A stretch of DNA of 25,000 nucleotides from Chrysomallon squamiferum (GCA_012295275.1 CM022675.1:10501682-10526681); one strand, 5' to 3'. Positions 1 through 8,819 are shown, counted from the first letter of the stretch. The notes: generated from the letters alone by a model not told the origin. Numbers and translations: made by a program.

Positions 1-87
1 CAGACGGCAATAGTAACTATAACAACTATAAAATAAATAACTTTAGTAATAATTGTGCAATTCTACACCTGAAAAGTAAAAATAAAT

Positions 88-90
<3 letters not shown>

Positions 91-131
<41 letters not shown>
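91..131. repeat. (AAT)n microsatellite
   Basis: About 41 bp of uninterrupted ATA/AAT trinucleotides inside AT-rich DNA. The flanks (1-90 and 132-220) are AT-rich single-copy-looking sequence in which I see no gene. Confidence 0.97.
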
Positions 132-220
132 CTTTCGTGTATTGGTGGATTCCCATCTATAATTTCCTATTTATTCTAAAATCCTGCATAGGCAATAATA
201 TATTTAGCTCAAATTCCAGG

Positions 221-413
221 TGATATTTTAATGAATACAATTTATAAATGATATTTTACTTAAAGCAATCTATAAATAATATTTTACTTAACACAGTCTA
301 CAAAATATATTTAAATTAACATAATTTACAAAAGAGACTTTACTGACAGTTTGCAGGTGATATTTTATTTATCGCAATTTACAAAATATGTTTAAATTAA
401 CACAGAATACAGG
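221..413. repeat. 28-bp AT-rich minisatellite, seven phased copies
   Basis: Seven successive units start at 221, 249, 277, 305, 333, 358 and 386. Six are exactly 28 bp and the fifth is 25 bp. The common pattern starts TGATATTTTA (or ATATRTTTAAATTAA), has an ACACAA-like middle and ends TTTACAAA. Copies four and seven share the ATATRTTTAAATTAACA variant. Since copies three and four are 81 bp from copies six and seven, a three-unit block was probably duplicated. A fragment of an eighth unit (TGATATAGAT) follows at 414. Nothing suggests coding. Confidence 0.85.
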
Positions 414-571
414 TGATATAGATCAGAAGTGGGTCGCTGTAATAAAGTTAACAAGTATATGGTTTGATTCATGAGGTGTTGAATGCTAATTAATTGTTTA
501 CAAACGAACGCCAGGTGAGTAGAGGTAACCTAGAACCAAGCACGTGGACAACAGGTAAATAATAACACCTG

Positions 572-619
572 TAATCCTGTATACCTGTCTTACAATAATC
601 CTGTATACCTGTCTTACAA
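572..619. repeat. Exact 24-bp tandem duplication
   Basis: The 24 bases at 572-595 (starting TAATCCTG, ending CTTACAA) are repeated without a mismatch at 596-619. Identity over the whole unit suggests a recent event compared with the diverged 28-bp array upstream. Confidence 0.95.
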
Positions 620-636
620 TACACAAAGGCTTGGTT

Positions 637-924
637 GTCTAACTTTCTCTAATATCTTTCCTTCTTTGCTTATTTAATTTCTTCTTTAACTTTTTTCATT
701 TTCTTTCTTTCTTTGATTCTTTCTTTCATTCATTCATTTATCCTTCCTGTCATTCAAAATTCTTTCGTTCAGTCTCTCTAACTTTCTTTCATTCTCTCTC
801 TTTTTGCCTTTCTTTCTTTCATTCTGTTTCATAAATACTTCGTTCTCTTTCTTCTTCTGTCTGTTTTTTTTTCCTTTCTTCTTTCCTTCCTTAATTCATT
901 TTTTTTTTCTTTTTCTTCTCAAGC
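637..924. repeat. Pyrimidine-rich tract, degenerate (CTTT)n/(CATT)n
   Basis: Almost 290 bases in which the + strand is largely C and T, made of CTTT, CATT and CTTC words with short A-containing breaks. It is degenerate simple sequence. No gene or bounded element can be seen in it. A strand asymmetry of this length can favour unusual DNA structure, which is inference. Confidence 0.85.
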
Positions 925-2170
925 GATCACGTAGATGAAACGTGACGAATATCTGTGTTTTTGTTTAAAAAAAAAATTGCTGAATCACAAAATACTTCAG
1001 CTCTGATCTCCTATCGTTGTAATTATTATTCTAAGGTTACAAATGCGACCAGTTTTACCTACTTACCGGTGATGTTGCTTTTGGTTATCACCGTTAAATC
1101 TATCCCCCAAAATTACACCTATTTAACGTTTCAGTTTCGTATTTTTTTTTTTTTTTTTTTTTGCTGTTTTTGCGACACCTTTTATACTCTCTTTTACGAA
1201 ACTAGGGCTCCTCATTTTAGCACATAAAATTGTTCATAATTAATTTATGGCCTGATGCAAAGTATTTTTTACAAAAGAATTTCTCACACACACGTCAAAA
1301 TATTTGACTTATACACCTATCTGACAAGTTTGAAAAGCTGTAATTTCAGTTTGTTTTGTGATGTTTACAACGAAGGGTATCATTTGAGAGACATTTGGTC
1401 TCATCTGAAATGTTAACCGTTCATAATGCTGAACGTCCTGCAAACAAAGCAACAACGACGACAGCAACAACAACGACAAAAAATTAGTAGAAGTAAAAAA
1501 AAAATTATAATATTTTAAAATACGCCTTTCTTCCCACTGAAAAAAAACTAAAACCTCAGAGTTTTTCTTCTAGTTAATGCAATACATCTGATTTATCAAA
1601 AGCAGTTCTTTTCCTGTCTATGGGAAGGAGAATATAAAATATCTCTTGTTGCTAATTAGGAATTTTGCAGGGTATTTTCTCTCTTATTATGTGCATAATT
1701 CCTAAGTATGCGTTTAATTCGATCTAACCGTAGATTAAAAACATGTTGTGAATTAGTTTACATATATTTTTTTTTTCAAAAGAAAAATTATGTTTTGAAA
1801 AATCTTTGACACTGAGTCTTAATTAATGATGATTTATAAAAAATAGTTTAAAAATATATGGACACCCGCAGTTTCTTGAATGGGTACAGCAGTGACATCC
1901 AGTTGTTTTGTAAAAAAATATTATTTTATTTACATGCTTTGTTAATAGCAATTTACACGTTACCCTGAACCATTAACAAAAACTTGGAAATATAAAGATT
2001 TCTTTTTTTCTACATTATTTATTCATAATGTCACGCGTGACTTTCTTTTCTTTTTTTTTAAAAAGTAACAAAACTTTTTTCTTTCATTCCTTAAACTTAT
2101 GCGACTTTCGCAGATGCATGTCAGCTATGTTAAAGCAGGTCTAACGTGTACATTAAAAAAAAAAAAAAAT
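925..2170. other. AT-rich spacer without a recognisable gene
   Basis: Single-copy-looking AT-rich DNA with a 21-base T run (1142-1162), a CAA-rich patch (about 1439-1480) and a 15-base A run (2155-2169). The 90-codon open frame starting at 955 is driven by homopolymers and does not look like protein. An imperfect hairpin is possible at 1381-1412, where CATTT pairs with AAATG and GAGAC with GTCTC. Confidence 0.7.
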
Positions 2171-2342
2171 TGCAGCACTAAAAATTCCGACGTCGCTTGT
2201 TTACAAGAACGCACTTCTAGCTGAACCCCGCTTTCACAGAGTCAAACCCAGCCAGCGTCATGTCGCTCACAGATCGAGGCTATTCCCAACACAGAAAGAT
2301 GACGAAACAGAACATGACCGAGAGATGTCGCTGCTATTTTTT

Positions 2343-2352
2343 TGATTGACAG
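2343..2352 (+). promoter_or_regulatory. PBX-MEIS/PREP composite motif
   Basis: The decamer TGATTGACAG is a perfect match to the known composite binding sequence of PBX with MEIS/PREP homeodomain proteins. It lies 17 bp before a full CRE in a short non-repetitive patch (about 2170-2600). The motif match is direct; occupancy and function are inference. Confidence 0.45.
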
Positions 2353-2369
2353 CTGATTGCCGAAGGGCG

Positions 2370-2377
2370 TGACGTCA
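2370..2377. promoter_or_regulatory. CRE palindrome TGACGTCA
   Basis: Perfect CREB/ATF palindrome, followed by a half-site-like TGACGTAT at 2391-2398. It lies in the same patch as the PBX-MEIS decamer. Three other full or partial CRE-type words occur in the window, and this one is not within a simple repeat. Confidence 0.5.
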
Positions 2378-2616
2378 ACGGCATGATTAATGACGTATGG
2401 TGCGATCAGTAGCGAAGGAATACCGGGAAGTATGTTCGCAGGTAATAAAGAAAAAAAAAAAAAAAAAGACACAGGTGAACTAGCGACAGACCTGGTGAAA
2501 TATTGACACGTGCTTGTCAGTCGTGAATTACTGAATTTTTCTGGTACCAGGTCACCGCGTGGATTTCTTTTGATATGAAATTTCACGAGCCTGTTTTTAT
2601 TTATTTTCTTTTCTTT

Positions 2617-2652
2617 TATTATTATTATTATTATTATTTTTTTTTTTTTTTT
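2617..2652. repeat. (TTA)n followed by a poly(T) run
   Basis: About 20 bp of TTA trinucleotides merge directly into a run of about 16 T. The same order, T run joined to ATT trinucleotides, recurs in opposite arrangement at 16645-16701. Confidence 0.95.
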
Positions 2653-2832
2653 CTTTCTGGTTCAGGTCATAGTTTTGTTAACCGGGATTCTTTTGTCTTT
2701 TTGAAATGAGCTTGTTTTTATGTTTTTTCCTTTTCTTGTTGTTGTTATTAACGTGGTAATTAAAACTGATTTTGTTATTGCTATTATTATTATTATTATA
2801 CTTTTATAATGTAAGTTACATGTGTCTGTTTG

Positions 2833-2914
2833 ATACATACATACATACATACATACATACATACATACATACACACACACATACATACATACATACATAC
2901 ATACACACATACAT
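2833..2914. repeat. (CATA)n microsatellite with a CA interruption
   Basis: Roughly 80 bp of ATAC tetranucleotides interrupted by short ACACACAC segments near 2871-2880 and 2905. The short Met/Tyr/Cys-rich open frames on both strands here are translations of the repeat. Confidence 0.97.
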
Positions 2915-2992
2915 GCACGATATCGCAAGTAACTACTTATCTATAAATAAACAAACGTAAACTTATCTTTCTATCTAAATACCTATTATATA

Positions 2993-2998
2993 TATCTA

Positions 2999-3061
<63 letters not shown>

Positions 3062-3075
3062 ATATATATATATAT
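2993..3075. repeat. (TATC)n then (TA)n compound microsatellite
   Basis: About 68 bp of TATC tetranucleotides to 3060, then 15 bp of TA dinucleotides. It is only 80 bp from the (CATA)n array. Confidence 0.97.
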
Positions 3076-3191
3076 TAAATAATTAAATATTAAATAATAT
3101 TCAGAATTTTCGTTCACGGCATATGTTTCAAGTTATACCTTTTTCACATTTTCACAAACTCAAATAGTAAGGAACATTACCATACTAATAG

Positions 3192-3232
3192 AAAAAAAAA
3201 AAAACCTGATGATTTTTTTTTTTTTTTTTTTT
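3192..3232. repeat. Poly(A) and poly(T) runs in inverted arrangement
   Basis: A run of 13 A (3192-3204), eight intervening bases (CCTGATGA), then a run of 20 T (3213-3232). The runs could pair as a hairpin in RNA. It is most simply two independent homopolymers. Confidence 0.9.
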
Positions 3233-3374
3233 AATAAATCCCATTTCATAACCATTATCTTCTGCAATTTCAATACTCCAATAAGCAAATGGACTGCGGT
3301 GTTATGACGAGCCTTAATAAGACACAATGAGACATATTTCATACTGCGCAAAATTTATGATCCCGGTTTTTCAC

Positions 3375-3640
3375 GCAGTTTAATTACGCGCAGCGCTAAT
3401 TCAATACAAACATACAAATGTCGTAATTGATTTGATAGGGATTTTTTTCATGGGTCCCGGGGGATCGCTCGCGCAACAATGGAGTGAACGGCTCGGCGCG
3501 GACGACAGACTTCGGTTACTGTCGTTTTTCCCCGAGTAACGTTACATCTGGAAAACACGAAAGTGCTCGTACGGGAATATCTGTAATATCCATTTCAGAG
3601 ATTAAATGCAAATGAGCTTGATTTATTTGCCATAAAACCT
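3375..3640. promoter_or_regulatory. Candidate cis-regulatory element, dense homeodomain, SOX and POU words
   Basis: Non-repetitive stretch of mixed composition between low-complexity blocks. Visible words: TAATTA (3381-3386), CTAATTC (3396-3402), TAATTGATTTGAT (3424-3436), an EBF-type TCCCGGGGGA (3455-3464), SOX-type AACAATGG (3475-3482), the palindrome GTAACGTTAC (3536-3545), a perfect POU octamer ATGCAAAT (3606-3613) and CCATAAAA. Developmental enhancers often show this mixture of homeodomain, SOX and POU sites. Enhancer identity is inference and would need conservation or chromatin data. Confidence 0.35.
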
Positions 3641-3699
3641 TTATCATTTTAATTTTTTTTTTTCTTTTTTTTTTTTTTTTTTCTTCTTCATCGAATCCG

Positions 3700-3945
3700 A
3701 AATAAAATAAAATGGCGGAGACCGGGTATGATGTGAACTTGTCGATACCCGCCCGCCCCGCGCGTGCTTTTTTTTGCTGCAGACATGCGCACTAGACGTC
3801 GCGGAAAACATCTGGCCGAAGCGCCACCGACAACGTGGAGCCGGAAAACAAACGAAGCAGACGAAAACGTATGGAGACTTCTCGCGTGCGCTCGCGAACT
3901 GCGCGTGGAGGCTGAATTGAAAAGTACATCGTCCAGGCACCTGTC
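3700..3945 (+). promoter_or_regulatory. CpG-rich block with a YY1-like word
   Basis: Around 28 CpGs in about 220 bp, against an AT-rich CpG-poor background. AAAATGGCGGA at 3709-3719 resembles the YY1 site, which in animal promoters commonly sits just downstream of the transcription start in this orientation. ATGCGCA at 3785-3791 resembles half an NRF1 site, and CGCG-rich words follow at 3880-3905. The ATG inside the YY1 word opens only 26 codons. A TATA-less promoter is possible but unproven. Confidence 0.35.
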
Positions 3946-4320
3946 AATATACTAATTTTATTTTTTATTTTATTTTACGTCTGTTGTTCAAATGGTAATG
4001 TAATACTGTAGTTTCGACGGCTTTCACTTCGACGGCCACGCGATTGCAATATGTTTCCGAGAAGCCTGCACAATGGCGCTTGTCTACAGTGTACAAGGCA
4101 ACACGTGCGGGCAAGATTAAAAACACGAGCTCTAATGGCGAAAGTGGAATATAAACGTGACGAAGGCTTTGACTGGCGAGTCTGACTTTCTGAATCGTTC
4201 GTGTTGGGTGACAACCCCTTGATTGGCATACAAAAGACGACAGTCGCAGTTACCGGCAATGACCGCAAATAAACCCAACTTACCGTGAAACGTAGGGATG
4301 AATGGTACAAATATCATTAA
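3946..4320. other. Moderate-GC stretch, no gene assigned
   Basis: Continues the CpG-containing DNA after 3945. TTCGACGGC is repeated directly at 4012 and 4028. Two further ATGGCG words occur at about 4073 and 4135, each opening fewer than 20 codons. Minus-strand open frames of 111 and 61 codons overlap here in different frames, and neither has recognisable domain features, so I do not call them genes. Confidence 0.5.
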
Positions 4321-4393
4321 TTAGACTGAATGACTGGTGTGAGGTGAATGGTTATGAAAGAGGATGGAAGCACGCACACACACGAGTGTTGCG

Positions 4394-4425
4394 AAAAAAA
4401 AAAAAAATAAAAAAAATAAATAAAA
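4394..4425. repeat. A-rich low-complexity tract
   Basis: Short poly(A) segments broken by single T bases. Confidence 0.95.
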
Positions 4426-4567
4426 GGAAATTATACGCATATCCCTGGTTCACGTAATTAAAAATGCCGAAACAGTTCTGAATTTGAAATTAAAACAGGT
4501 TAAAACAGTTGTTTTCAAAACATATTTAATTTGATTTGAGGTATAATATCTACTCTCTCTGTTCTAC

Positions 4568-4638
4568 GTTATAAAATATACATTCGAGTGTTTCATGGAA
4601 AAACATTATAAAATATCCAGTTCAGTGTTTATAAATTC
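4568..4638. repeat. Degenerate 37-bp tandem duplication
   Basis: TTATAAAATAT occurs at 4569 and again at 4606, followed in both cases by a related stretch containing AGTGTTT. Two diverged copies of a 37-bp unit are the simplest reading. Confidence 0.55.
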
Positions 4639-4639
4639 A

Positions 4640-5540
4640 TTATCTATTTTATGATGATTTTATCTTAGCTATCTCGCTTCTCTCATTCTCTTTCACTCTT
4701 ACTATCTTTCTCTCCAAAACATAGGAAGAGTTAACAGAGCATATAAATAAACAAATAAATAACAAACAAATAAGTTACTAAGTAAGTACATAAGTAAAAA
4801 CAAATTTATAAATACATTAACATTTTATATTATTACTCAAACTCCTTAAATCTGTTTGCAATTTTAAATGTATTAATATCTTTCATATATAGATCAATGT
4901 TGGATACTTTTTATTTATATTAATCGAAATGCTTGTACTTTAAATAGGTAATTAGATAAATTTTCTGATTGTCTTAGTATTTATTAATGGTAGTTTTTGG
5001 AGATCTCACGTTAAAATATAAACACTGTGTTCTGTTATAATTTATACATTCTTAGTATTTATGTCTATTTATTAATCTTATTAATCCCATTGAGATCCAG
5101 ACAAATACTTATTTAAAGGATTGCTGTTTATACTGGATATTTGTAGATGTTAATATTCTATTTTATTTACATGCTAAACACAAATCTTCATAATTTATTT
5201 TAACTATTATTGCTTTTATTCATTACTTATGAAATCTGTTTGATTAATATCTCAAGTAGGTACATCTCTATATGTAAAACCTGATGGTTTAATTTCTTTA
5301 TTTGTGAAGGGGAAACCAGCGAGGTTTTAATATTTTGTATCAGTATTGTTTTTATTTTGTTACGAGCTATGAAAATAAGCCCACAGTAACAAATATAATA
5401 ACTCGCAGCGATAAAGAATTTATTAAACAATTTATCCCACAGGTAAAAAATTTTAATAATAAAAAATATTAACAAAAAACAATTCAAACAAGTGCAAACG
5501 ACAGCTGATGTGTTGTACAGTGCACACCAGTGCGCTGTGT
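4640..5540. other. AT-rich spacer without a gene
   Basis: Very AT-rich, no long open frame of ordinary composition. It contains scattered AAAT/TATT words but no clean array. An 86-codon minus-strand frame (5227-5487) is Ile/Lys/Phe-rich as expected from the base composition, and I treat it as chance. Confidence 0.7.
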
Positions 5541-5560
5541 AAATGTTTAAATAAACATTT
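5541..5560. promoter_or_regulatory. Palindrome with paired forkhead cores
   Basis: AAATGTTTA and TAAACATTT form perfect 9-bp arms around two bases. Each arm contains a TGTTTA/TAAACA forkhead core. In AT-rich DNA such palindromes arise fairly easily, so confidence in function is low. Confidence 0.25.
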
Positions 5561-5671
5561 TATTAATCGAACGTCTTTCTGCGAAAAACAAATCATTTTT
5601 CATCAGACTCCCCAAAAACTCGACAAAACAAATCGTCTTTAATTATTAGTGTCAATTTCAACGAGAGTAAA

Positions 5672-5769
5672 TTTTTTTTTTTTTTTTTTTTTTTCCTTTT
5701 TCGTTTTCCATTTTCGGTGATGATGATGTTTTTTTTTTTTTTAAATAATTTTTTTTTCTTTTTTTTTCT
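5672..5769. repeat. Poly(T)-rich low-complexity block
   Basis: T run of 23 (5672-5694), a TGATGATGATG segment near 5720, then further T runs to about 5769. Confidence 0.95.
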
Positions 5770-5901
5770 CTCACAATGACACATCAATAATTATACTCGC
5801 AGCCAGCTGATGATAAATGTTCTCTTGTTTCAAGGCGCATTCGCTAATCTGTACGTTCTCGCTCAGTCGACCACGTGGCGGAGGAAGATAAATGAGCCAG
5901 C

Positions 5902-5996
5902 TCGGCAGTTAACGAGTGAAAGACAGCCGATTGGTTAATATTCTTCGTCTTTTCGGCAGTTAATGACTGAAAGACAACTGATTGGTTAATATTCTT
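5902..5996. repeat. 51-bp tandem duplication carrying an inverted CCAAT box
   Basis: Bases 5902-5945 and 5953-5996 match at 40 of 44 positions. Both copies start TCGGCAGTTAA and end GATTGGTTAATATTCTT. The minus-strand reading of each contains AACCAATC followed by G or A then G, a good NF-Y (CCAAT-box) sequence. All four mismatches lie in the half before the CCAAT box. NF-Y use is inferred from the motif. Confidence 0.8.
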
Positions 5997-6127
5997 TTTT
6001 TTTTTTTTTTTTTTTTTGATTGAGGAACGAGCAGTTATTTGTTTTGTGTATTGAGTATGGACATTGTTATAAGCTCGAGAGTTATTAAGATAGCTGAAGC
6101 TGGTTTTTTTTTTTTAATTTTTTTTTA
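5995..6127. repeat. Poly(T) runs around a short unique segment
   Basis: T run of 23 bases at 5995-6017 and further T-rich sequence at 6104-6127. About 85 bp between them look unique. Confidence 0.9.
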
Positions 6128-6520
6128 AATATCATGTTTTCTTTCGGAATTGTTTGTTCTTCGTAAATAATCAACAGTCATTTGATATCATACTGACAAT
6201 TTCATTATTTTTCTTCTATATTTTTCGTATGTAATATTTTGTTTATTTTTAAATATATATATATATTTTCGATAACAATAAATAATACATTTTGATCATA
6301 TCAAAGCTAATTCGTGGCTGTTCTGATAACTACCTTAAATGTGTGTAACGCAGTTCAAAACTATTGCTTTGTTCTTTATTAGCTAATGTACTGAGGTGAT
6401 GCTAACAAATCTTGTGGAAATATAATTATATTGTTTATTTCTAATTGTTTTATTCGGTTCTACCAGAAAATACAAAATGAATACTGCAGATTTCCAGTCA
6501 TGTCGGAAACTACAGAGGAC
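6128..6520. other. AT-rich spacer
   Basis: Contains a short (AT)n at about 6252-6266 and otherwise unremarkable AT-rich sequence. Confidence 0.7.
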
Positions 6521-6545
6521 AAAAAAAAAAAAAAAAAAAAAAAAA
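6521..6545. repeat. Poly(A), 25 bases
   Basis: Uninterrupted A run. Confidence 0.98.
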
Positions 6546-7040
6546 TTCAGTTTATACATATAAGAATAGACAGACATGTAACATACCTTTTCATACCCAC
6601 ACATACGCAAACACATGCAAACGCATACTGACACAGTAGTATCAAACTTACATCAACATGTATATAATATAAGTATTAATTTAGGCATATAAATATCACC
6701 TGCAAGGTCCTTCATGGAAGATTAAATAAATATAGACACTATATTACAGAAATACAAATAAAGGAAAAAAAAGGTGTAAATTTATAGAATACAAACAAAA
6801 GAATTAACAAACAAAACCACTCTAAACGTCTCTATATTGTCGCAATCGAACCTTTTAAAGCCACAAACACACATACAAAAAAAAAAAAAAAAAAAAAAAT
6901 AAAAATAAAAACATAAAATAAACTAGGTATGTTTGCTCCTTTAGAAAGCAGTGGATCTGTTCTGAAAACGTTGGCTGGGCAGCGAGCGACTGATCAATTT
7001 AGCGAATCTGGTCTGACTCAGTAATTGCAAAGAAATCTGT
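6546..7040. other. AT-rich spacer with poly(A)
   Basis: Contains CATA/CACA words near 6590-6625 and a 23-base A run at 6877-6899. The GGTTCGATTGC reading on the minus strand near 6843-6853 resembles a tRNA B box, but no A box or cloverleaf is found around it. Confidence 0.65.
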
Positions 7041-7074
7041 TTGCTGGGTATTTACAGACTGTCACTTATGATTG

Positions 7075-7285
7075 ATTCGCGCGCAATGGACAACAAGGTA
7101 ATGCTAGATCTGAGCACGTGCACGTCGGTGGGGGGGGGGGAAAGCCGAGACGTGTTCGAGAAACAGCACGTGACGCGGCGGAAACGAATCCTTTCTTTGA
7201 CTTCAGTAAACAAAAGAGTTCTTCCGCTTGGTCGCGTTTGTGCGTATTACCGCAGTTTGTTCGGACCTCGAATGAATTCATACTG
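7075..7285. promoter_or_regulatory. CpG-containing patch with two CACGTG E-boxes and a G11 run
   Basis: Perfect CACGTG palindromes lie at 7115-7120 and 7167-7172 on either side of an 11-base G run (7130-7140). CpGs are frequent here compared with the flanks. Three overlapping open frames cover the patch in different frames or strands, so none is favoured. Regulatory function is inference. Confidence 0.3.
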
Positions 7286-7346
7286 AGGAATATACGCTTA
7301 CACACACACGCGCACACACATGCACACACAGACAGACAGGCGAACA

Positions 7347-7364
7347 CTAATAATAATAATAATA
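7347..7364. repeat. Short (AAT)n microsatellite
   Basis: About 18 bp of AAT trinucleotides, following CA-rich sequence (7303-7335). Confidence 0.9.
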
Positions 7365-7419
7365 AAAACACCAAACAGTTTTATCTGGTCAGTAACACTA
7401 ACTTTAGACATTGGTATAA

Positions 7420-7700
7420 AAAAGTAATTGCTAGGGACAACAGACAAAAATTGCTATAGACAGACAAAATACAGGTACATCGTTACAGAATTGAAATAAC
7501 TATACACAACAGACAGGTATAATGGAAGATGCAAACAGTGGTTAGCTGTAGACGACAGACCAAAATAGCTGTAGTAAATCGCCAGAAAACAGCTGTACAG
7601 AACAGACGAGAAGTTGTTAAAGAGAAAATGAGAGAAATGCTTTTGTAACGACTAAGAAAAGCGATAATATCAGAGAGCAGCTATAGAAAACAGCTAAAAA
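7420..7700. repeat. Degenerate ACAGACAA/AGCTGTA-type repeats
   Basis: Words such as ACAACAGACA, GACAGACAAAA, TAGCTGTAG and AACAGCTGTA recur at irregular 20-45 bp spacing. I cannot define a clean unit; this may be a decayed minisatellite. Confidence 0.35.
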
Positions 7701-7790
7701 AATAAAATAAAATAAAAAAGCTCTTCTTTCTATCAGAGAAAGAGCAAGAAAGTAAAATGATTATTAATAGAAGCAGAATCTGAAAATAAA

Positions 7791-7794
7791 CAAA

Positions 7795-7825
<31 letters not shown>

Positions 7826-7860
7826 AATTTAAAAAAATAAAATAAAATAAAATTAACATA
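7791..7860. repeat. (AAAT)n microsatellite and A-rich sequence
   Basis: Clean AAAT tetranucleotides to about 7827, then AAAAT pentamers. The Tyr/Leu/Phe/Ile-rich minus-strand open frames here are translations of the repeat. Confidence 0.95.
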
Positions 7861-8096
7861 AATAAAACAAAACAACAACAACAGCAAAAAACGAGAAGAC
7901 AGGATGAATGCACATACAAAACACTGGCAAGCATAAACTTAAAACCCCCTTTACAACACAACCGTCAATGAAACCAAAGCCAGACATTATTCACACCCCA
8001 AACAGCAAGTGACGTATTTCACAATGATTGCTTCTAATAAGAAACGATACACCGGTTTTGCAGGTTGCAGTTACGCGACTCTGCAATAATTAAATC

Positions 8097-8144
8097 ACCC
8101 CCCCACCACACACACACCCACCCAGACGCCCCGCCCCGCCCCGC
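8097..8144. repeat. C-rich tract with (CCCCG)3
   Basis: C run and CA words lead into three CCCCG pentamers at 8129-8143. The pentamers contain overlapping CCGCCCC words, the SP1/KLF GC-box core, so a GC-box cluster is possible. Confidence 0.8.
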
Positions 8145-8219
8145 ATACCCCTCGCTGTTTCTGTCGCTGTCTGTAACATTAACCGGCTTTCACAAGGCTC
8201 CCTTTTGTCTTCACATTTA

Positions 8220-8480
8220 CATGTGTCCTGATGCCGTTGTGACTTGTTGACGTTGCCCACCACCTGTCCTCCCACGTTCCCGTCGTGTCAGTCTGGATGT
8301 CCCCGTGTAGCGCTGACGTTGACGGATCACCCAACATGGTTGGGAAATGAAGCGTGACGCGGGAGATGAGCCGACGTGTACGCGAAGCTCACGCAGAGGA
8401 ACATTCCGATGGGTTTACGAGTTTACGTCTGGTCGTAACGTGTCGTGTCGTGTCGTGTCGTATGTGTACGTACACACAGC
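8220..8480. other. CpG-containing single-copy stretch with a TGTCG repeat
   Basis: Frequent CpG and ACGT-type words. It contains a 15-bp interrupted palindrome CCCAAC-ATG-GTTGGG (8330-8344), four TGTCG pentamers (8441-8460) and a perfect 14-bp palindrome TGTGTACGTACACA (8463-8476). No convincing coding frame. Confidence 0.5.
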
Positions 8481-8540
8481 TCAACACGAAAGACACAGTT
8501 ATATATGTTAGGAGAAATTTTGTGTTCGACCTGTTTGATA

Positions 8541-8552
8541 CAGAGTGTGTGC

Positions 8553-8586
<34 letters not shown>

Positions 8587-8621
8587 TATACATAGATAGA
8601 TAGACAGAGAGAGAGATAGAC

Positions 8622-8694
<73 letters not shown>

Positions 8695-8723
8695 GCGAGC
8701 GAGAGATAGATACATAGATAGAT

Positions 8724-8788
<65 letters not shown>

Positions 8789-8819
8789 GCGAGCGAAAGA
8801 TAGATACATAGATAGATAG

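Noticed and set aside
1061-1066. Minus-strand GTAAGT splice donor
   Set aside because: The sequence that would form the exon contains stops and no acceptor with a pyrimidine tract is seen upstream on that strand.
2242-2586. 114-codon minus-strand frame
   Set aside because: It contains poly-Phe from the A run at 2451-2467, and the rest shows no domain.
2833-3075. Possible CRISPR-like or satellite array
   Set aside because: The units are plain CATA and TATC tetranucleotides without spacers.
3975-4317. Minus-strand frames of 111 and 61 codons, with a GTAAGT donor at 4278-4283
   Set aside because: The frames overlap in different phases, neither resembles a known protein, and the donor would leave only a dozen codons of exon.
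6840-6853. tRNA B-box-like word on the minus strand (GGTTCGATTGC)
   Set aside because: No A box, no acceptor-stem pairing and only one strand word matches, so it is not a tRNA gene or a clear tRNA-derived SINE.
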